From NCBI RefSeq assembly GCF_043290135.1, contig NW_027464588.1:4579501-4643500 (forward strand): a DNA stretch of 64,000 bases. The letters are read 5' to 3'. A program made the translations under genes and the position numbers. The first letter of the stretch is position 1. The number at the start of each line of letters is the position of its first letter. The stretch is from Rhipicephalus microplus. Its lineage: Eukaryota > Arthropoda > Arachnida > Ixodida > Ixodidae. The notes beneath the pieces are model-generated. The model was given only the letters and a program-made list of their open reading frames with translations. It was not told the origin of the DNA and searched no databases. Positions 10,444-19,980 of this stretch are shown here, one piece after another.

Positions 10444-11624
10444 ATGCGACACCAGGCTTCGCACTTCACCATTCGAGATGGCCTCTTGTACCAGCGCAAT
10501 GACTCACCTGACGACAGGAAGTGGCTGATCGTTATTCCCCGAAAGCTGCGCTCTACAATCTGTGCATCATTTCACTCCGACGCGCAATGCGCTCACGCCG
10601 GTGTCTTCAAGACCTACGAACGTTTAAGGAAGTGGTACTACTGGCGTGGGATGTTTACTTTTGTTCGACAGTTTATTCGCGGCTGCCACGAGTGTCACCG
10701 ACGAAAACAGCCACCGAATGCACGAGCAGCTTCACTACAGCCGCTTGCGTGCCCTGATCGCCCATTCAATTGCGTCGGAATCGACCCTTATAGACCACTG
10801 CCATTGACCACAGCAGGTAACCGGTGGGCTATCGTTGCTGTGGATCACCTGACACGGTACACCAAAACCGCTGCTCTTCCTACGGCGACCGCTCAGGACG
10901 TCGAATATTTCATCCTCCATCGGTTTGTGTTGCGTCACGACCCTGCTCGCGAGCTCCTCAGTGACCGGGGCCGTGTATTTCTATCCCACGTAATCCAAGC
11001 ACTTCTTCGTCAGTGCCATATTGTACACCGGATGAGTACTGCTTACCACCCTGAGACGATTGGCCTGACTGAGCAGTTTAATCGGACCATGGGTGACATG
11101 CTCGCGACGCATGTGGCATCTCACCAAACGAACCGGGACCTGATTCTTCCGTTTGCGACTTACACGTACAATACCGCTACCCAAGTCACCACCAGCTTTT
11201 CCCCATTCTACCTTCTATACGGACGTCAGCCATCGCACACAATTGACACTTTGCTGCCATACGAACCTGATGTATCTGAGTGCACGACCGTGTCTGAAGC
11301 CGCCCGTCACGCCGAAGAATGCCGCCAACTAGCGAAGCAGGTTACTACGGCGGACCAGCAACGCCCGCGATGACGACCACCCTCCTGCCGCAGAGTTCTC
11401 CCCTGGAACCCTTGTATGGCTGTATGTACCACCCTGTGCACCCGGTTTGTCTACCTAGCTACTTTCAAATTATTATGGTTCATACCGCGTGGTAGAGCGC
11501 ACATCGCCCGTCAATTACGCCATTGAACTGCTTACGCCACTCGGTGACCATCGTCGGCGTGGACACGATATTGTTTATCTGGACCGCTTGAAGCCGTACT
11601 TCGACCTGCTCGTTGCCACCTGTT
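10444..11624 (+). pseudogene. Gypsy integrase (HHCC zinc domain, DDE core), C-terminus frameshifted
   Basis: The frame 10444-11373 (309 codons) contains an HHCC zinc domain (FHSDAQCAHAGVFKTYERL with CHEC 40 residues on). The DDE core follows: first D in CVGIDPY, second in LLSDRG, E in LTEQFNRT, all present. The RNA-directed integrase joins element cDNA to chromosomal DNA. The frame is lost at 11373. The remaining C-terminal part (PGTLVWLYVPP, then SYRVVERTSPVNYAIEL, VYLDRLKPYF) is readable in another frame to 11624 with one stop near 11458. Confidence 0.9.
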
Positions 11625-11664
11625 AGATCGCCTGTATGGCTTCATCTTTCTCGACGGGGGCAAT

Positions 11665-11821
11665 TATAATGAAGGGTTGATGACAACAAAAGGGAACAAC
11701 AAGCATCATCGAAAAGTAGGGCACCACGGGATTGGCGCTCGAGCTCCTCAATCTCCCTCGTCCTGTCGCTATCTCGAATCTTCCACCGGCCCGTTTGGTT
11801 CGCCCAATAAACCTCTTTACA
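11665..11821 (+). repeat. 3' LTR of the Gypsy element
   Basis: Matches the 5' LTR over its whole length with about 18 differences, ending aataaacctctttaca. It is preceded by gacgggggcaat (11653-11664), a short polypurine-like tract that would prime plus-strand synthesis. Confidence 0.9.
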
Positions 11822-11826
11822 CACTT

Positions 11827-13639
11827 ATAAAAAAACGTAATTGTCGCTCTATTGGTGAATTTCAGCTTTGCACGCAATATACTTTGTATGTTGCCATGCA
11901 TTGCCATATAAGCAGTTGCTATGCCTTCGAAAAGTTTTTTTTCTTTCTTTCGTGAGAACCAGAAGTTCTTGTATGCTCACGGCAGTAAAAACGTTTCCAA
12001 CAGTAAGCACAAAAATTGGCCGATGCCAGAAAGATATAACAACATCGTCGGGGAAGCAAAGTCATCTCTGCACACGTGAATTCATGGGACTATTAGTGTG
12101 CTGGAAAGTTGAGCCAAGGGCGAAGAACGTACTTGTGGTTTCAGACCGAACAAAAACTTCAGCACGGGGAAGACTTGGGCGGAGCACTGTCTGTACGTTT
12201 TCGTTAGCTTCTACAGGCTTTACACACACATTAGGGATTGGTTATACACTTTCACAACTTTCACTATCTTTTTATACATGTCAGAGCTGCATGTGTATAT
12301 GTTCGAAAAGCACACCGACTCCCTCTAGAAAAATTATAGAAAACGCAGCCGTCAAAAAAAAGCTCAGTGCGTGATTTTTTACTAAAAAGAGTCGGTATGC
12401 CTCTCTAAAGAGAGCCATACATGCGAGTCTAACATTATTAAAATATTAGACAAAGGACGCCTTTTTCTTTTCTTCGTGTGCGATAAAATATTTTTACTTC
12501 ATATTTTGGAAGACTGGAAGAACTTTACAAGTTGACCGAGTGCTGCAAAACCGATAGTGGAATAAAAACAAGGAATGTCTATTACATAAATGTTCTCCAA
12601 TTTTGTTGAGAAAGACTTATGTCAAGTAACTATTTTGCATAAGAGCAGGGCAAACGTGGCGATTTTCGTGATTCACTTCTTCGTGAACAATGGTAGCCCT
12701 CGTGTTCTACTTCAAAACTTGCTTTGAACCCAAACCTCACTACGTGCCGCTACGCACTTGTAGATGGCGACCTCACCTTTCCGTAAGCCTCCGGCCATTT
12801 AGGCCACCCGAGAACGCCGCTTTTGCTGTTAGTGTCCACATTTGTGCCGGCTCACACACCGAATGCTTTGAGGATCGTAGCAAATCAACAAAACTGAGTT
12901 TAGTGCCACTGAATATGCAGAAGACTTCCGCGAACAAAGTGCACAACCAACCCTCCGATTTTCCCTATTTTCGCGAGTCAAATTAATGAGCATTTACTGT
13001 AATCCAGGTTGTATTAAGACCTTGACAGGAAGTTCATGTGGACTTGAGATTGAAAACACGAGATCAATTGGAGAACGTGTCTCGTATACTCTGACTCCAA
13101 TCGTCCTTGTTCCGCATACATTCAAAACATGCACTTTGATATACTATATCTAGATTGAATAAGTCATGGCAGCACAAAATATACACATAATGAAAGACGG
13201 CTCTGGAAACCACGGGGGCCACAATAGCATCTGATTTAGTCTATGAAAGTCCAAAACAAGTGATTATTTATAAAACCAGGAAAACCGCTTCTTTTATTTT
13301 TAACGGAGAAGTAACTTTATGGCCTTTTGTTTGTTGTGATCAACTTTAGCGCACACGCTCTTTGGAAAGAAACGTTTCTTCTCTTTTCTGGTGGGCAAAA
13401 TTTGGCAGTGCATTGGAGCGCCCATGGTTTTGTTTGATTTTGCGTACAATGACTTGATTTAATAAAGCAATGAACAAGTTCTCCTGCTTTATTATTCCCA
13501 GCTGTTCGACCGGACTCTCGGAGGAAGAGTGAACCTAAAAGCCCCATCGTAGTGGCAAGTTATTTAAGAATTTTTAGTAGAAGGGTTGTTTGATTGTACC
13601 TGGCAGTCGCATCAATAAACCATGATTTATGGCGTCATT
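11827..13639. other. Unassigned AT-rich sequence
   Basis: Several chance ORFs up to 168 codons (11868-12374, plus) show no family motif and no hydrophobic or compositional signature of a real protein. No repeat structure recognised. Confidence 0.4.
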
Positions 13640-14756
13640 TGTGAATGGCTGCAGCTTTTTCATGTGTCATGTCTCCGTGTTGGTGGCTGCTACGAAGGAA
13701 ATGGGTTTTAGGGTGTTCTGTGCGTACCGTAGCACTGCACCCATAGCTCTTCGACAGGAAATGAGTGTTTTGCGTGCGCTACGTCATATCAGGAGCTCTT
13801 TTGGCGCTTTTTTTTCCGCCATGTGCTAAAGCCTCTATGGTCCTAGGGAGTAGCTTTTTAGCGCGTTTATCGTGTCCTATGTCACAGCATCCGCGGCTCC
13901 TCCGTAGCAGCTCTTTTGGCGCTTTCTTCATGTGCCGTGCCTGAGCATCCATGCTTCCATGAAGCAGCTTTTTAGCGAGTTTTTCGAGTCATACGTTGTA
14001 GCCTCTGCGGGTGTTCCGTAGAACCGCTTTTCGCACGTTTTCCGCGTACCACGCCCCAGAGTCCACGCTCTTCAGGAGGAATGAGCATGTTTTTCGAGCA
14101 CTCGGTCGCAGCGTCCGCAGCTATTTTGCGGGAGCACTTTTGGCGTTTTTGCGCATACCGTGGCATGGCGGCTATGCCCCTCCGAAGTGGTTTTTTCTCG
14201 TGTTTTTTGAGCGCTATGTCGCAGCGTCCACGGATCTTTCGCGGGAGCACTTTTGGTGTTTTTTCGCAAACAGTGCCATGGCAGTCATGCACTCTAAAAA
14301 AGAGCGAGTAAAAAGAGTGTCTTTTTGTCCCACAACAATAATCGTCATCTATATTGCGTTCCATCCTTGCGCTATTGCCCCACGCCCAGTACATTCTGTT
14401 CACAATCAACATGTCCATTATCAGGGTTACATTGCATTCTCGATAGGAAAGTAGTCAGCGCCGAATTTCCAAGAAAGGAAGCGCTCGCAAGCGTGATGAC
14501 GATTATTGTTGTGGGACAGAAAGACACCCTTTTTACTCGATATTTTTTGGTGTGTGGTTCTCAGAAAGAGTTTTTAGCGTGTTTTTTGAGTGCTATGCCG
14601 CAGCGTCCGCAGCTATTTCGCGGGAGCACTTTTGGCTATTTTGCGCATACTTTGGCACGGCGGTCATGCTACTCCGGAGGAGTTTTTTCGCGTGTTTTTT
14701 GAGCACACTGCCGTAGCGTGCACGGCCCTTTCGCGGAAGAACTTTGTGCGCTTTTT
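13640..14756 (+). repeat. Tandem repeat (satellite), ~112-118 bp period, about seven to nine diverged units
   Basis: The anchor (a/g)gc(a/t)cttttggcgctttt recurs at about 13798, 13913, 14028, 14147, 14259, 14628 and 14741. Each anchor is followed by a cgcataccgtggc-like segment, then gtttttt(c/g)gagcnct(a/c)tgtcgcagcgtccgc and a cgcgggag-like stretch. Spacing is 112-118 bp, except for the step from 14259 to 14628, where a 265 bp MITE is inserted. Units nearest 14.1-14.75 kb are the most alike. The ORFs read across here (for example 14011-14454) are by-products of the repeat. The array stops where the LTR element at 14761 begins. Confidence 0.88.
14290..14554. mobile_element. MITE with ~57 bp terminal inverted repeats, inserted in the satellite
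   Basis: The left end (actctaaaaaagagcgag... through atcgtcatc, 14291-14349) is the near-perfect reverse complement of the right end (gatgacgattattgttg... through ctcgatattttttggtgt, 14495-14553). The loop between them is about 145 bp and has no coding capacity. The element interrupts one satellite unit between gcagtcatg and tggttctcag. The target duplication is not clear. This is a non-autonomous DNA transposon; its autonomous partner is not in the window. Confidence 0.9.
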
Positions 14757-14760
14757 CCGT

Positions 14761-15545
14761 TGTTGCAGACGTGCGCTCAGAAGAAAGCGCCCCGCCGAGT
14801 TCTGGCGACAGTGACTGTGCCGGGAACCAGAGAGACGCCTCGGGGTTGGTGCTAGAGAAGAACAAACAAGCATCCAGACTCCCCCGGCGTGCTATCTCTC
14901 CCCCTCGAAAGCGTAGTTTCACCTACCAACTTCCTCACATCGGCCCCTTAGCAAGCCCTGGAAAGATCTGGAAGGAAAGACGCATGGTGATGTAGAGCGG
15001 CGTCACGAGTCACAGACAGTTCTGGAAACGTCTCGCCCTTCCCCAGCTTTGGCTGTGTATCGCGCCGGCGAAACGATTAGAATTTTCTGGAATCTAGCGC
15101 GAAAGGTATTTAAGCGTGCAGCGAAGAAGGAAACCAGGAGATGAAGACAGTTTACGCCAGTGTGCGCAGGCAGGAGACGGAAGTTTGCACAAGTATGCGT
15201 AAGGTTATTCCGCTGTGTCGTCGGTGAAGGCTTTTGCCGTCAGTGACAAAGCAGGTGATGAAGACGGTTTCCGCCTGAAGAGTGAAGGCTGGTGCTACCA
15301 GCAGAATAGTGTGAGACTACCGCTAGAGAGTGAAGACGCGTCCTGATTTCGCAACGCATGGGAAGCCGACATGTTACCCGCGAAAAAGTTTGGTGGTTGG
15401 GTAGCGGCCAATTGGAGACGCGAGGTTTTCTGAAAGAGAAACTTCGGGGGCAACAGATCGACAACCGCGCTGTACGTTGAGTGAGTCTTTCCTAATAAAG
15501 AAACTCACATTTTGTTCCTAGAACTTTTGACTGAATAAGTTTTTG
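14761..15545 (+). repeat. 5' LTR (3' boundary uncertain)
   Basis: Aligns with 18862-19522 over about 680 bp (gccgagttctggcgacagtg, ggggttggtgctagagaag, aagcatccagactccc, gaagccgacatgttacccgc). After about 15450 no partner remains because the 3' copy is truncated. A polyadenylation signal, aataaa, at about 15494-15499 suggests the R/U5 part continues somewhat further. I cannot fix the end or the primer-binding site. Confidence 0.75.
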
Positions 15546-16133
15546 AACTCTCTACTCTTTAAGTGTCTTGGTGGTTTGACGCATGTGTTTGCATTGCAGC
15601 GCGTGTTATTGTTTGTGTCCGTTGTTTCGAGTGTAGCTTGTTGTATTGGGTAGTCCATTGTTTGATTGGTGGACTTTTGTAATGAACTATTGCCGAGTGT
15701 GCATGATTGTCTATCATTTGATAGGCCATACTTGAGAATATAATCTTGTCTTGTTTATCAACTCTCAGCACTGGCTCGTTGTTTGGCCCACAACCGCCAT
15801 CCGCTGGCACACCAAATAGTACCACTTCTAAATTGTCCGCGCTTTCGTGGTGCAGTTCAGGGTGCCGACACTTCGGCCCTTGAAATTAGCCCGGTGATCG
15901 CCTCCCCAATAATGGGACCTGTGACAATTATTTTGGCGCCAAAAACAGGACACCTTTTTGGTGCACAGTGTGTCCAAAATAGTGAGAAAGAGCTTCGAGT
16001 CATTGATTGTGATATCAGAACAATTGTTGTGTGTTGCTCAGTGTTCTCGTTAACGAGTGTGCAGAGAGTGTTTCGATAGACTGCTTTAGGCAGATGTGTT
16101 GTGCAAGCGGCAAGGTTTTATTTACCAGACACC

Positions 16134-17550
16134 ATGGATCTCATGAAGTTGGTAGCTTTTGGTGAGAAGATAGGTTTTTCTAGCACCGAACTACGGAAGT
16201 GGGTGAGCCAGAAGGAATAAGAAAGAATTGAGGGGGCCAAATAATAAAACGCAGCTGAGCTGGAAAAATAAAGGTTGGCGGTTGAAAGAGCCAAAGCGGA
16301 AAAAACAGCTGAGTTTGAGAGAGAGAGGGGTTGGCAGCCGAGAGGGCCAAGGAAGAAAAAGCAGCTGAGTTAGAGAGAGAGAGGTTGGCAGCTGAGAGGG
16401 TTAAAAAAGAAAGAGAGGCTTAGGAGTGATAGCTGAAAGAAGAAAGAGAAGCGGAGATGGCTGAAAGGGAAAGGCAGCGGCAGCACGAGATGGAACACGA
16501 GCGGCTCCGTTTGACAGCAAAGTGAAACTGCCTTGCAGGCTAGAGTTTAAAGCAGCGAAAGGGAAGATCATAGCTTCCGCTTGAACCCAAGCAAGCTGCT
16601 CGTAGCATTTGACGAAGGAGGCGCAAATGTTGTAGGCTCGTGTGCTCAGATTTGGGTGCACGTTAAAGAACCCAAGGTGGTCGAAATTTCCGGAGCCCTT
16701 CACTACGGCGTCTTTCATAATCATATGGTGGTTTTGGGACGTTAAACCCCACATATCAATCAATCAGCGTTTGACGAATAGAAGGACAACCTCGACGCGT
16801 ACCTTCACCGATTGGAGATGATTGCAAGGAGCCAAAATTGGCCGGAACATCAATGGGCAACTGCTTTGAGTACTTGCTTGATTGGCGAAGCGCTCAGCAT
16901 GTACGAAAGGCTGACGCCGACCAATGCAGCCAACTATACAAAGGTGAAAGCTGCTTTACTGAAATGATTTAGATTTACTGTTGAAGGTTTCCGGGACAGA
17001 CTTCGGACAGAAAAACCAGCTGATGGTGCGACGGCTGCGCAGTACGCCGCCCGATTTAGCCATTATTTCGACAGATGGATCGAACTTTCAGGGACAGAAC
17101 AGAAGTACGATGAGCTTAAAGAGCTCTTTATCAGAGAGCAATTTCTTACCAATTGCCACCCAAGCCTGTCGCTGTACTTGAAAAAAAGGAGAGCTAAGTC
17201 ACTTGTAGACATGCTTGAATTGGCTGATAAATTCTTGCAAGCACAAGGTGGCACAAATCTGGCCAAAGTTAAAAAGGAATCTCCCGAAGATTCGATGAAA
17301 TTCGAACACTAACAGAAAAAGCCTGCACCGGAGAGTTTTGCGCCATGTTTTCTGTGTAAATAAGTAGGTCATCGTGCTAACAGCTGTCGAACTAACTCTA
17401 CAAGCCCTACGGTTGTAAAATGTTTCAAATGTGGTCACACCGGGCACAAGGCAGACGCATGTCGTAACGAGGCGACTGAAACTGACCAAGAAGCCTGTGT
17501 GCAATGGGCACCGAAAGCCGATGATGATGACGTCACCGACGGATTCGTGT
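16134..17550 (+). pseudogene. gag: gag with SCAN-like capsid and two zinc knuckles, broken
   Basis: The ATG at 16134 starts MDLMKLVAFGEKIGFSS and stops after 28 codons (taa 16218). A purine-rich stretch to about 16510 encodes E/R/A-rich coiled coil. The capsid resumes near 16600 and is split by a SINE. After the SINE, QWATALSTCLIGEAL-SMYERL, a KVKAALLK segment, a tga at 16967, then FRDRL, FDRWIELS, LFIREQFLTNC and SLVDMLELADKFL give the helical pattern of SCAN/Gmr1-type capsids. The frame runs uninterrupted from about 16970 to the taa at 17310. CFLCK...H...C and CFKCGHTGHKADAC (17350-17465) are CCHC knuckles; the first has an internal stop. These lines are read directly; the SCAN assignment is pattern-based. 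Confidence 0.8.
16617..16765 (+). mobile_element. Ruka-like SINE, 5'-truncated, nested in SCAN-like gag
   Basis: Starts ggaggcgcaaatgttgtagg and ends catatcaatcaatc. Flanks agcatttgacgaa (16604-16616) and agcgtttgacgaa (16766-16778) form a 13 bp target duplication with one mismatch. The duplicated bases encode part of gag, so insertion followed retroelement integration. Confidence 0.94.
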
Positions 17551-17589
17551 AGTTGAAAAATGGGGAGAAACTACCTATTGTGCGTGTTG

Positions 17590-18000
17590 TTTTGAAAAAT
17601 CGGTCAACCGGTGTTACGAAGGAAAAGCCAACGCTGCCTGAAAAATTGTGGGCAAAGAAATTACAGTGGTAAGAGACACTGGTAGCTCCACTGTTATCAT
17701 GCAGAGAAACTTGGTGCGGGAAAGCGAACTAACAGACAAAACTAAAAAATAGTGGGCAAGGAAATGACATTTGTTAAGAGACGCTGGTAGCTCCACTGTT
17801 ATCGTGCAGAGAAACTTGGTGCGGGAAAGCGAACTAACAGGCAAAACTAAAGCGGTTTGCGTTAATGACAGTTTAAGGTTCGGGTGCTTTCCGAAGCAAA
17901 GATTGATGTTAAAACCTCTTACTTCAGCAGGAAGGTTGCCGCCCTATGGATAACGACCCCTCTTTACGACCTCATCATCGGTAACATCGACGGGGCGCGA
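17590..18000 (+). pseudogene. Retropepsin with internal duplication
   Basis: Reads VVRDTGSSTVIMQRNLVRES (17670-17730) and again a DTGSSTVIVQRNLVRES-like segment lower down, where the first triplet now reads R-R-W, so only the first copy keeps the D-T-G catalytic triad. It closes with TSYFSRKVAALWITTPLYDL-IIGNIDG (17915-17995), the hydrophobic-hydrophobic-G end of a retropepsin. The duplicated block is described separately. Aspartic proteases of this type cut Gag-Pol. What follows to 18230 is an open but unrecognised linker, where RT should begin. Confidence 0.78.
17637..17850 (+). repeat. ~105 bp tandem duplication inside the protease
   Basis: Two copies, about 17640-17744 and 17745-17850. 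Both run from a ttgtgggcaa/tagtgggcaa start through gctccactgttatc(a/g)tgcagag to agcgaactaacag(a/g)caaaactaaa. They differ at roughly ten positions. The second copy carries gacgctgg where the first has gacactgg. Confidence 0.93.
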
Positions 18001-18343
18001 GGGCCGAGCGATCGATCCCATACGTTTGGGGGAAGACCCGAAGATGGAGCACTCGCCGACACAGGGACCGCGAGATACAGTGAAAGTGCATCCCGCGAAG
18101 GATTCCACCCAAGCTCAAGGTTAAGCCGCGGTACAAAAGAAAGGAAATCAGGAGATGATCGTGTTGAACGAGAGAACGTGCCGTGCAGCTGGAATTGTGG
18201 TGGAACGACCTCAACCGACCAACACTGAAAACGCGGTGGAGTCGGCCAGCCAGGCCCAATGTCAGGACGTGAACAAGCTGGTGAATACCCAGACAAGATC
18301 GGTTGAACGTTATGACCCGTTAACGGTGTCTTAAGTGTCAACG

Positions 18344-18472
18344 ATGGCTCAGACGCCGCCTCAGATACCGTCGATTGAAAGGGCTCGTTGGAACAGAAAC
18401 AAGAGTAATAAGAAAATATTGAGCGAGCACCGCAAGAAAAGGCGCAAGCGTAGCTCGAAGTACAAAGGATAG
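18344..18472 (+). pseudogene. Small basic ORF, likely remnant of the retroelement's C-terminal coding region
   Basis: A 42-codon frame, MAQTPPQIPSIERARWNRN followed by a strongly basic tail (EHRKKRRKRSSKYKG) and tag. It lies between the deleted pol region and the 3' LTR. A basic tail is compatible with the end of an integrase or a small accessory frame, but 42 residues cannot settle this. It overlaps in antisense a 217-codon minus frame that I regard as a shadow. Confidence 0.35.
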
Positions 18473-18840
18473 ATGTTGAGGTCGAATCGGAATGTGTTTG
18501 GCAGTGTTGAGTGCAATATGTTGTGTTATTATTGTTGTTATCCTGTGTCACAAGTGTCAGTGTTTGTGTCGGTGACGTGATGTTATCGATATGATTGTAC
18601 AATTGTTGTAGAGACAAACCTTCGTATGTCTGAGTTGTTTGAAATGTGTGATGGAGTGTACTTAAGTACCTGTGGTTATATTACATGTGTTGTGAAATTG
18701 GATTGCAATGTACATTGTATCGAGTGTTCTGCTGTTAATGTAACGCGCCTTGAGCGATGGTCTGTGTTACGCACTTTTTATTGTGGGGTGACCATTCGCA
18801 CTCGTTTGTGTGGTTTTGCAGATTATGAGATAATATTCTT

Positions 18841-18861
18841 AAAGTGGGGGGGGGCGGGCAG
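18841..18861 (+). other. Polypurine tract before the 3' LTR
   Basis: The tract aaagtggggggggg, then cgggcag, immediately precedes the LTR start tgtcac at 18862. This is the usual site of plus-strand priming in LTR retrotransposons. Confidence 0.8.
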
Positions 18862-19522
18862 TGTCACAAACGAGAGCTCAGAAAAGAGCGCACTGCCGAG
18901 TTCTGGCGACAGTGATGGTGCTGGGCGCCGGAGAGATGCCACGGGGTTGGTGCTAGAGAAGAAAGAAGAAGCATCCAGACTCCCTGGGCGCGCTGTCTCT
19001 CCCCCTCAGAAGCGTAGTTTCGCTGACCAAACTTTTCACATCGACCGCCGAGCAAGCCCCGGTAATATCTGGAAGGAAAGAGGCGTGGTGAGGTAGTTGC
19101 ATCACGAGTCGTGGACGGTCCTCGAAACGTCTCGATCTTTCCCCAGCCTTGGCTGTGCACCACTCTGACGAAACAATTAGTTTTCTGGATTCTAGTGCGA
19201 AAGGTAATTAAGCGAGCAGCGGAGAAGGGAAATCAGTACATGACAGTTTACAACAGTGTGCGTAGGCAGGAGAAAAACAAAGTTTGCACAAGTGTGCGTA
19301 GGGTCATTTCGCCGTGTCGGTGAACGCTTTTGTTGTCAGGGACAAAGCAGGCGATCAAGAGGGTTTCCGCCTGAAGGGTGAAGGCTGGTGCTACCAGCAG
19401 AAGAATAATGTGAGACAAAGGGAACTCATGGGAAGCCGACGTGTTGCCAGCGAAGAAGTTTGGTGCTTGGAGAGCGGCCAATTGAAGACGTGAGGTTTCC
19501 GGGAAGAGAAGCTTCGGTGGAA
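18862..19522 (+). repeat. 3' LTR, truncated
   Basis: Aligns to 14761 onward until cttcggtggaaca, then the sequence becomes unrelated (ctgttaaaaaaatctcgtc). The lost part corresponds to the aataaa-containing end in the 5' copy. Truncation or a second insertion at this point could explain the break; no continuation of the LTR was found downstream. Confidence 0.85.
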
Positions 19523-19589
19523 CACTGTTAAAAAAATCTCGTCAAAATGACGGGAAAAACTTGGCAGCTCTATTTGCAAGCATTTGAAC

Positions 19590-19980
19590 GTCAATGTGAC
19601 AGCAGGTCGTCATTTCTAAATTACGGTGTATTTTTTTTCATTTTGACGTCTCCAATGTAAATATAAAATACAACCTAGTCGTCAATTTGACAGCATGTTT
19701 CCATATAGAAATGACAGTGTTCTTGATCATTTTGACAGCTAGCATGTCAACAAGAAATACAACCTAGTTTTCAATTTGACATCAAATTGTCATATAGATA
19801 TGACAGTGTTCTTGATAATTTTGACATCTCGCCGTGTCAATAAAAAAATACAACCCAGTTGTTAATATGACAGCTACACCGCTGATGTGACTTCACGTAG
19901 TCATTTTGAAATGATGGTGTTCTCGATCATTCGATCATTTTGGTGTCTCGCATGTCAATACAATATACGACCCGGTAGTC
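19590..19980 (+). repeat. Tandem repeat, ~90 bp period, four units
   Basis: Units at 19590-19680, 19681-19769, 19770-19860 and 19861-19980. Each begins gtcaat(t/g)tgaca, carries a tcatnt(a)gaaatgacagtgttcttgat core and atttgaca(g/t)ct, and ends aatacaaccnagt(t/c). The fourth is lengthened to 120 bp. Short inverted gtcaa/ttgac pairs recur in each unit. There is no coding capacity. Confidence 0.9.

Larger units (their letters stand above)
6339..11821 (+). mobile_element. Gypsy-superfamily LTR retrotransposon, complete but inactive
   Basis: Two matching LTRs (about 6339-6495 and 11665-11821) enclose, in order, gag, a CCHC knuckle, retropepsin, reverse transcriptase, RNase H and integrase. This is the Gypsy order, with RT before integrase. 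The flanking bases cact(t) at 6335-6339 and 11822-11826 form a 4-5 bp target duplication. By eye the LTRs differ at about 18 of 156 positions, so the insertion is old. A tRNA-derived SINE sits inside gag (7134-7378). Frameshifts and stops are scattered through pol, and two catalytic acidic residues are replaced, so the copy cannot be autonomous. The net length without the SINE is about 5.2 kb, typical for Gypsy. Confidence 0.93.
14761..19522 (+). mobile_element. LTR retrotransposon with SCAN-like gag, pol deleted
   Basis: Related long direct repeats begin at 14761 (tgttgcagacgtgcgctcag) and 18862 (tgtcacaaacgagagctcag). Between them lie gag with a SCAN-like capsid, two CCHC knuckles and a retropepsin. 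The usual RT, RNase H and integrase are missing, because only about 0.9 kb separates the protease from the polypurine tract. I assign it to the Gypsy superfamily, near the Gmr1-like group, which is known as the source of the vertebrate SCAN domain. That placement rests on the gag pattern alone. A SINE lies in gag. The 3' LTR is truncated at about 19522. Confidence 0.82.

Noticed and set aside
13972..14454. Overlapping ORFs of 147-148 codons with cysteine and phenylalanine repeats
   Set aside because: They follow the period of the 115 bp satellite and read in both directions.
17964..18617. 217-codon minus-strand ORF
   Set aside because: Antisense to the pol-less retroelement, serine/threonine/proline rich without motif. 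It lies over the linker after the protease and the basic tail, so probably a shadow.
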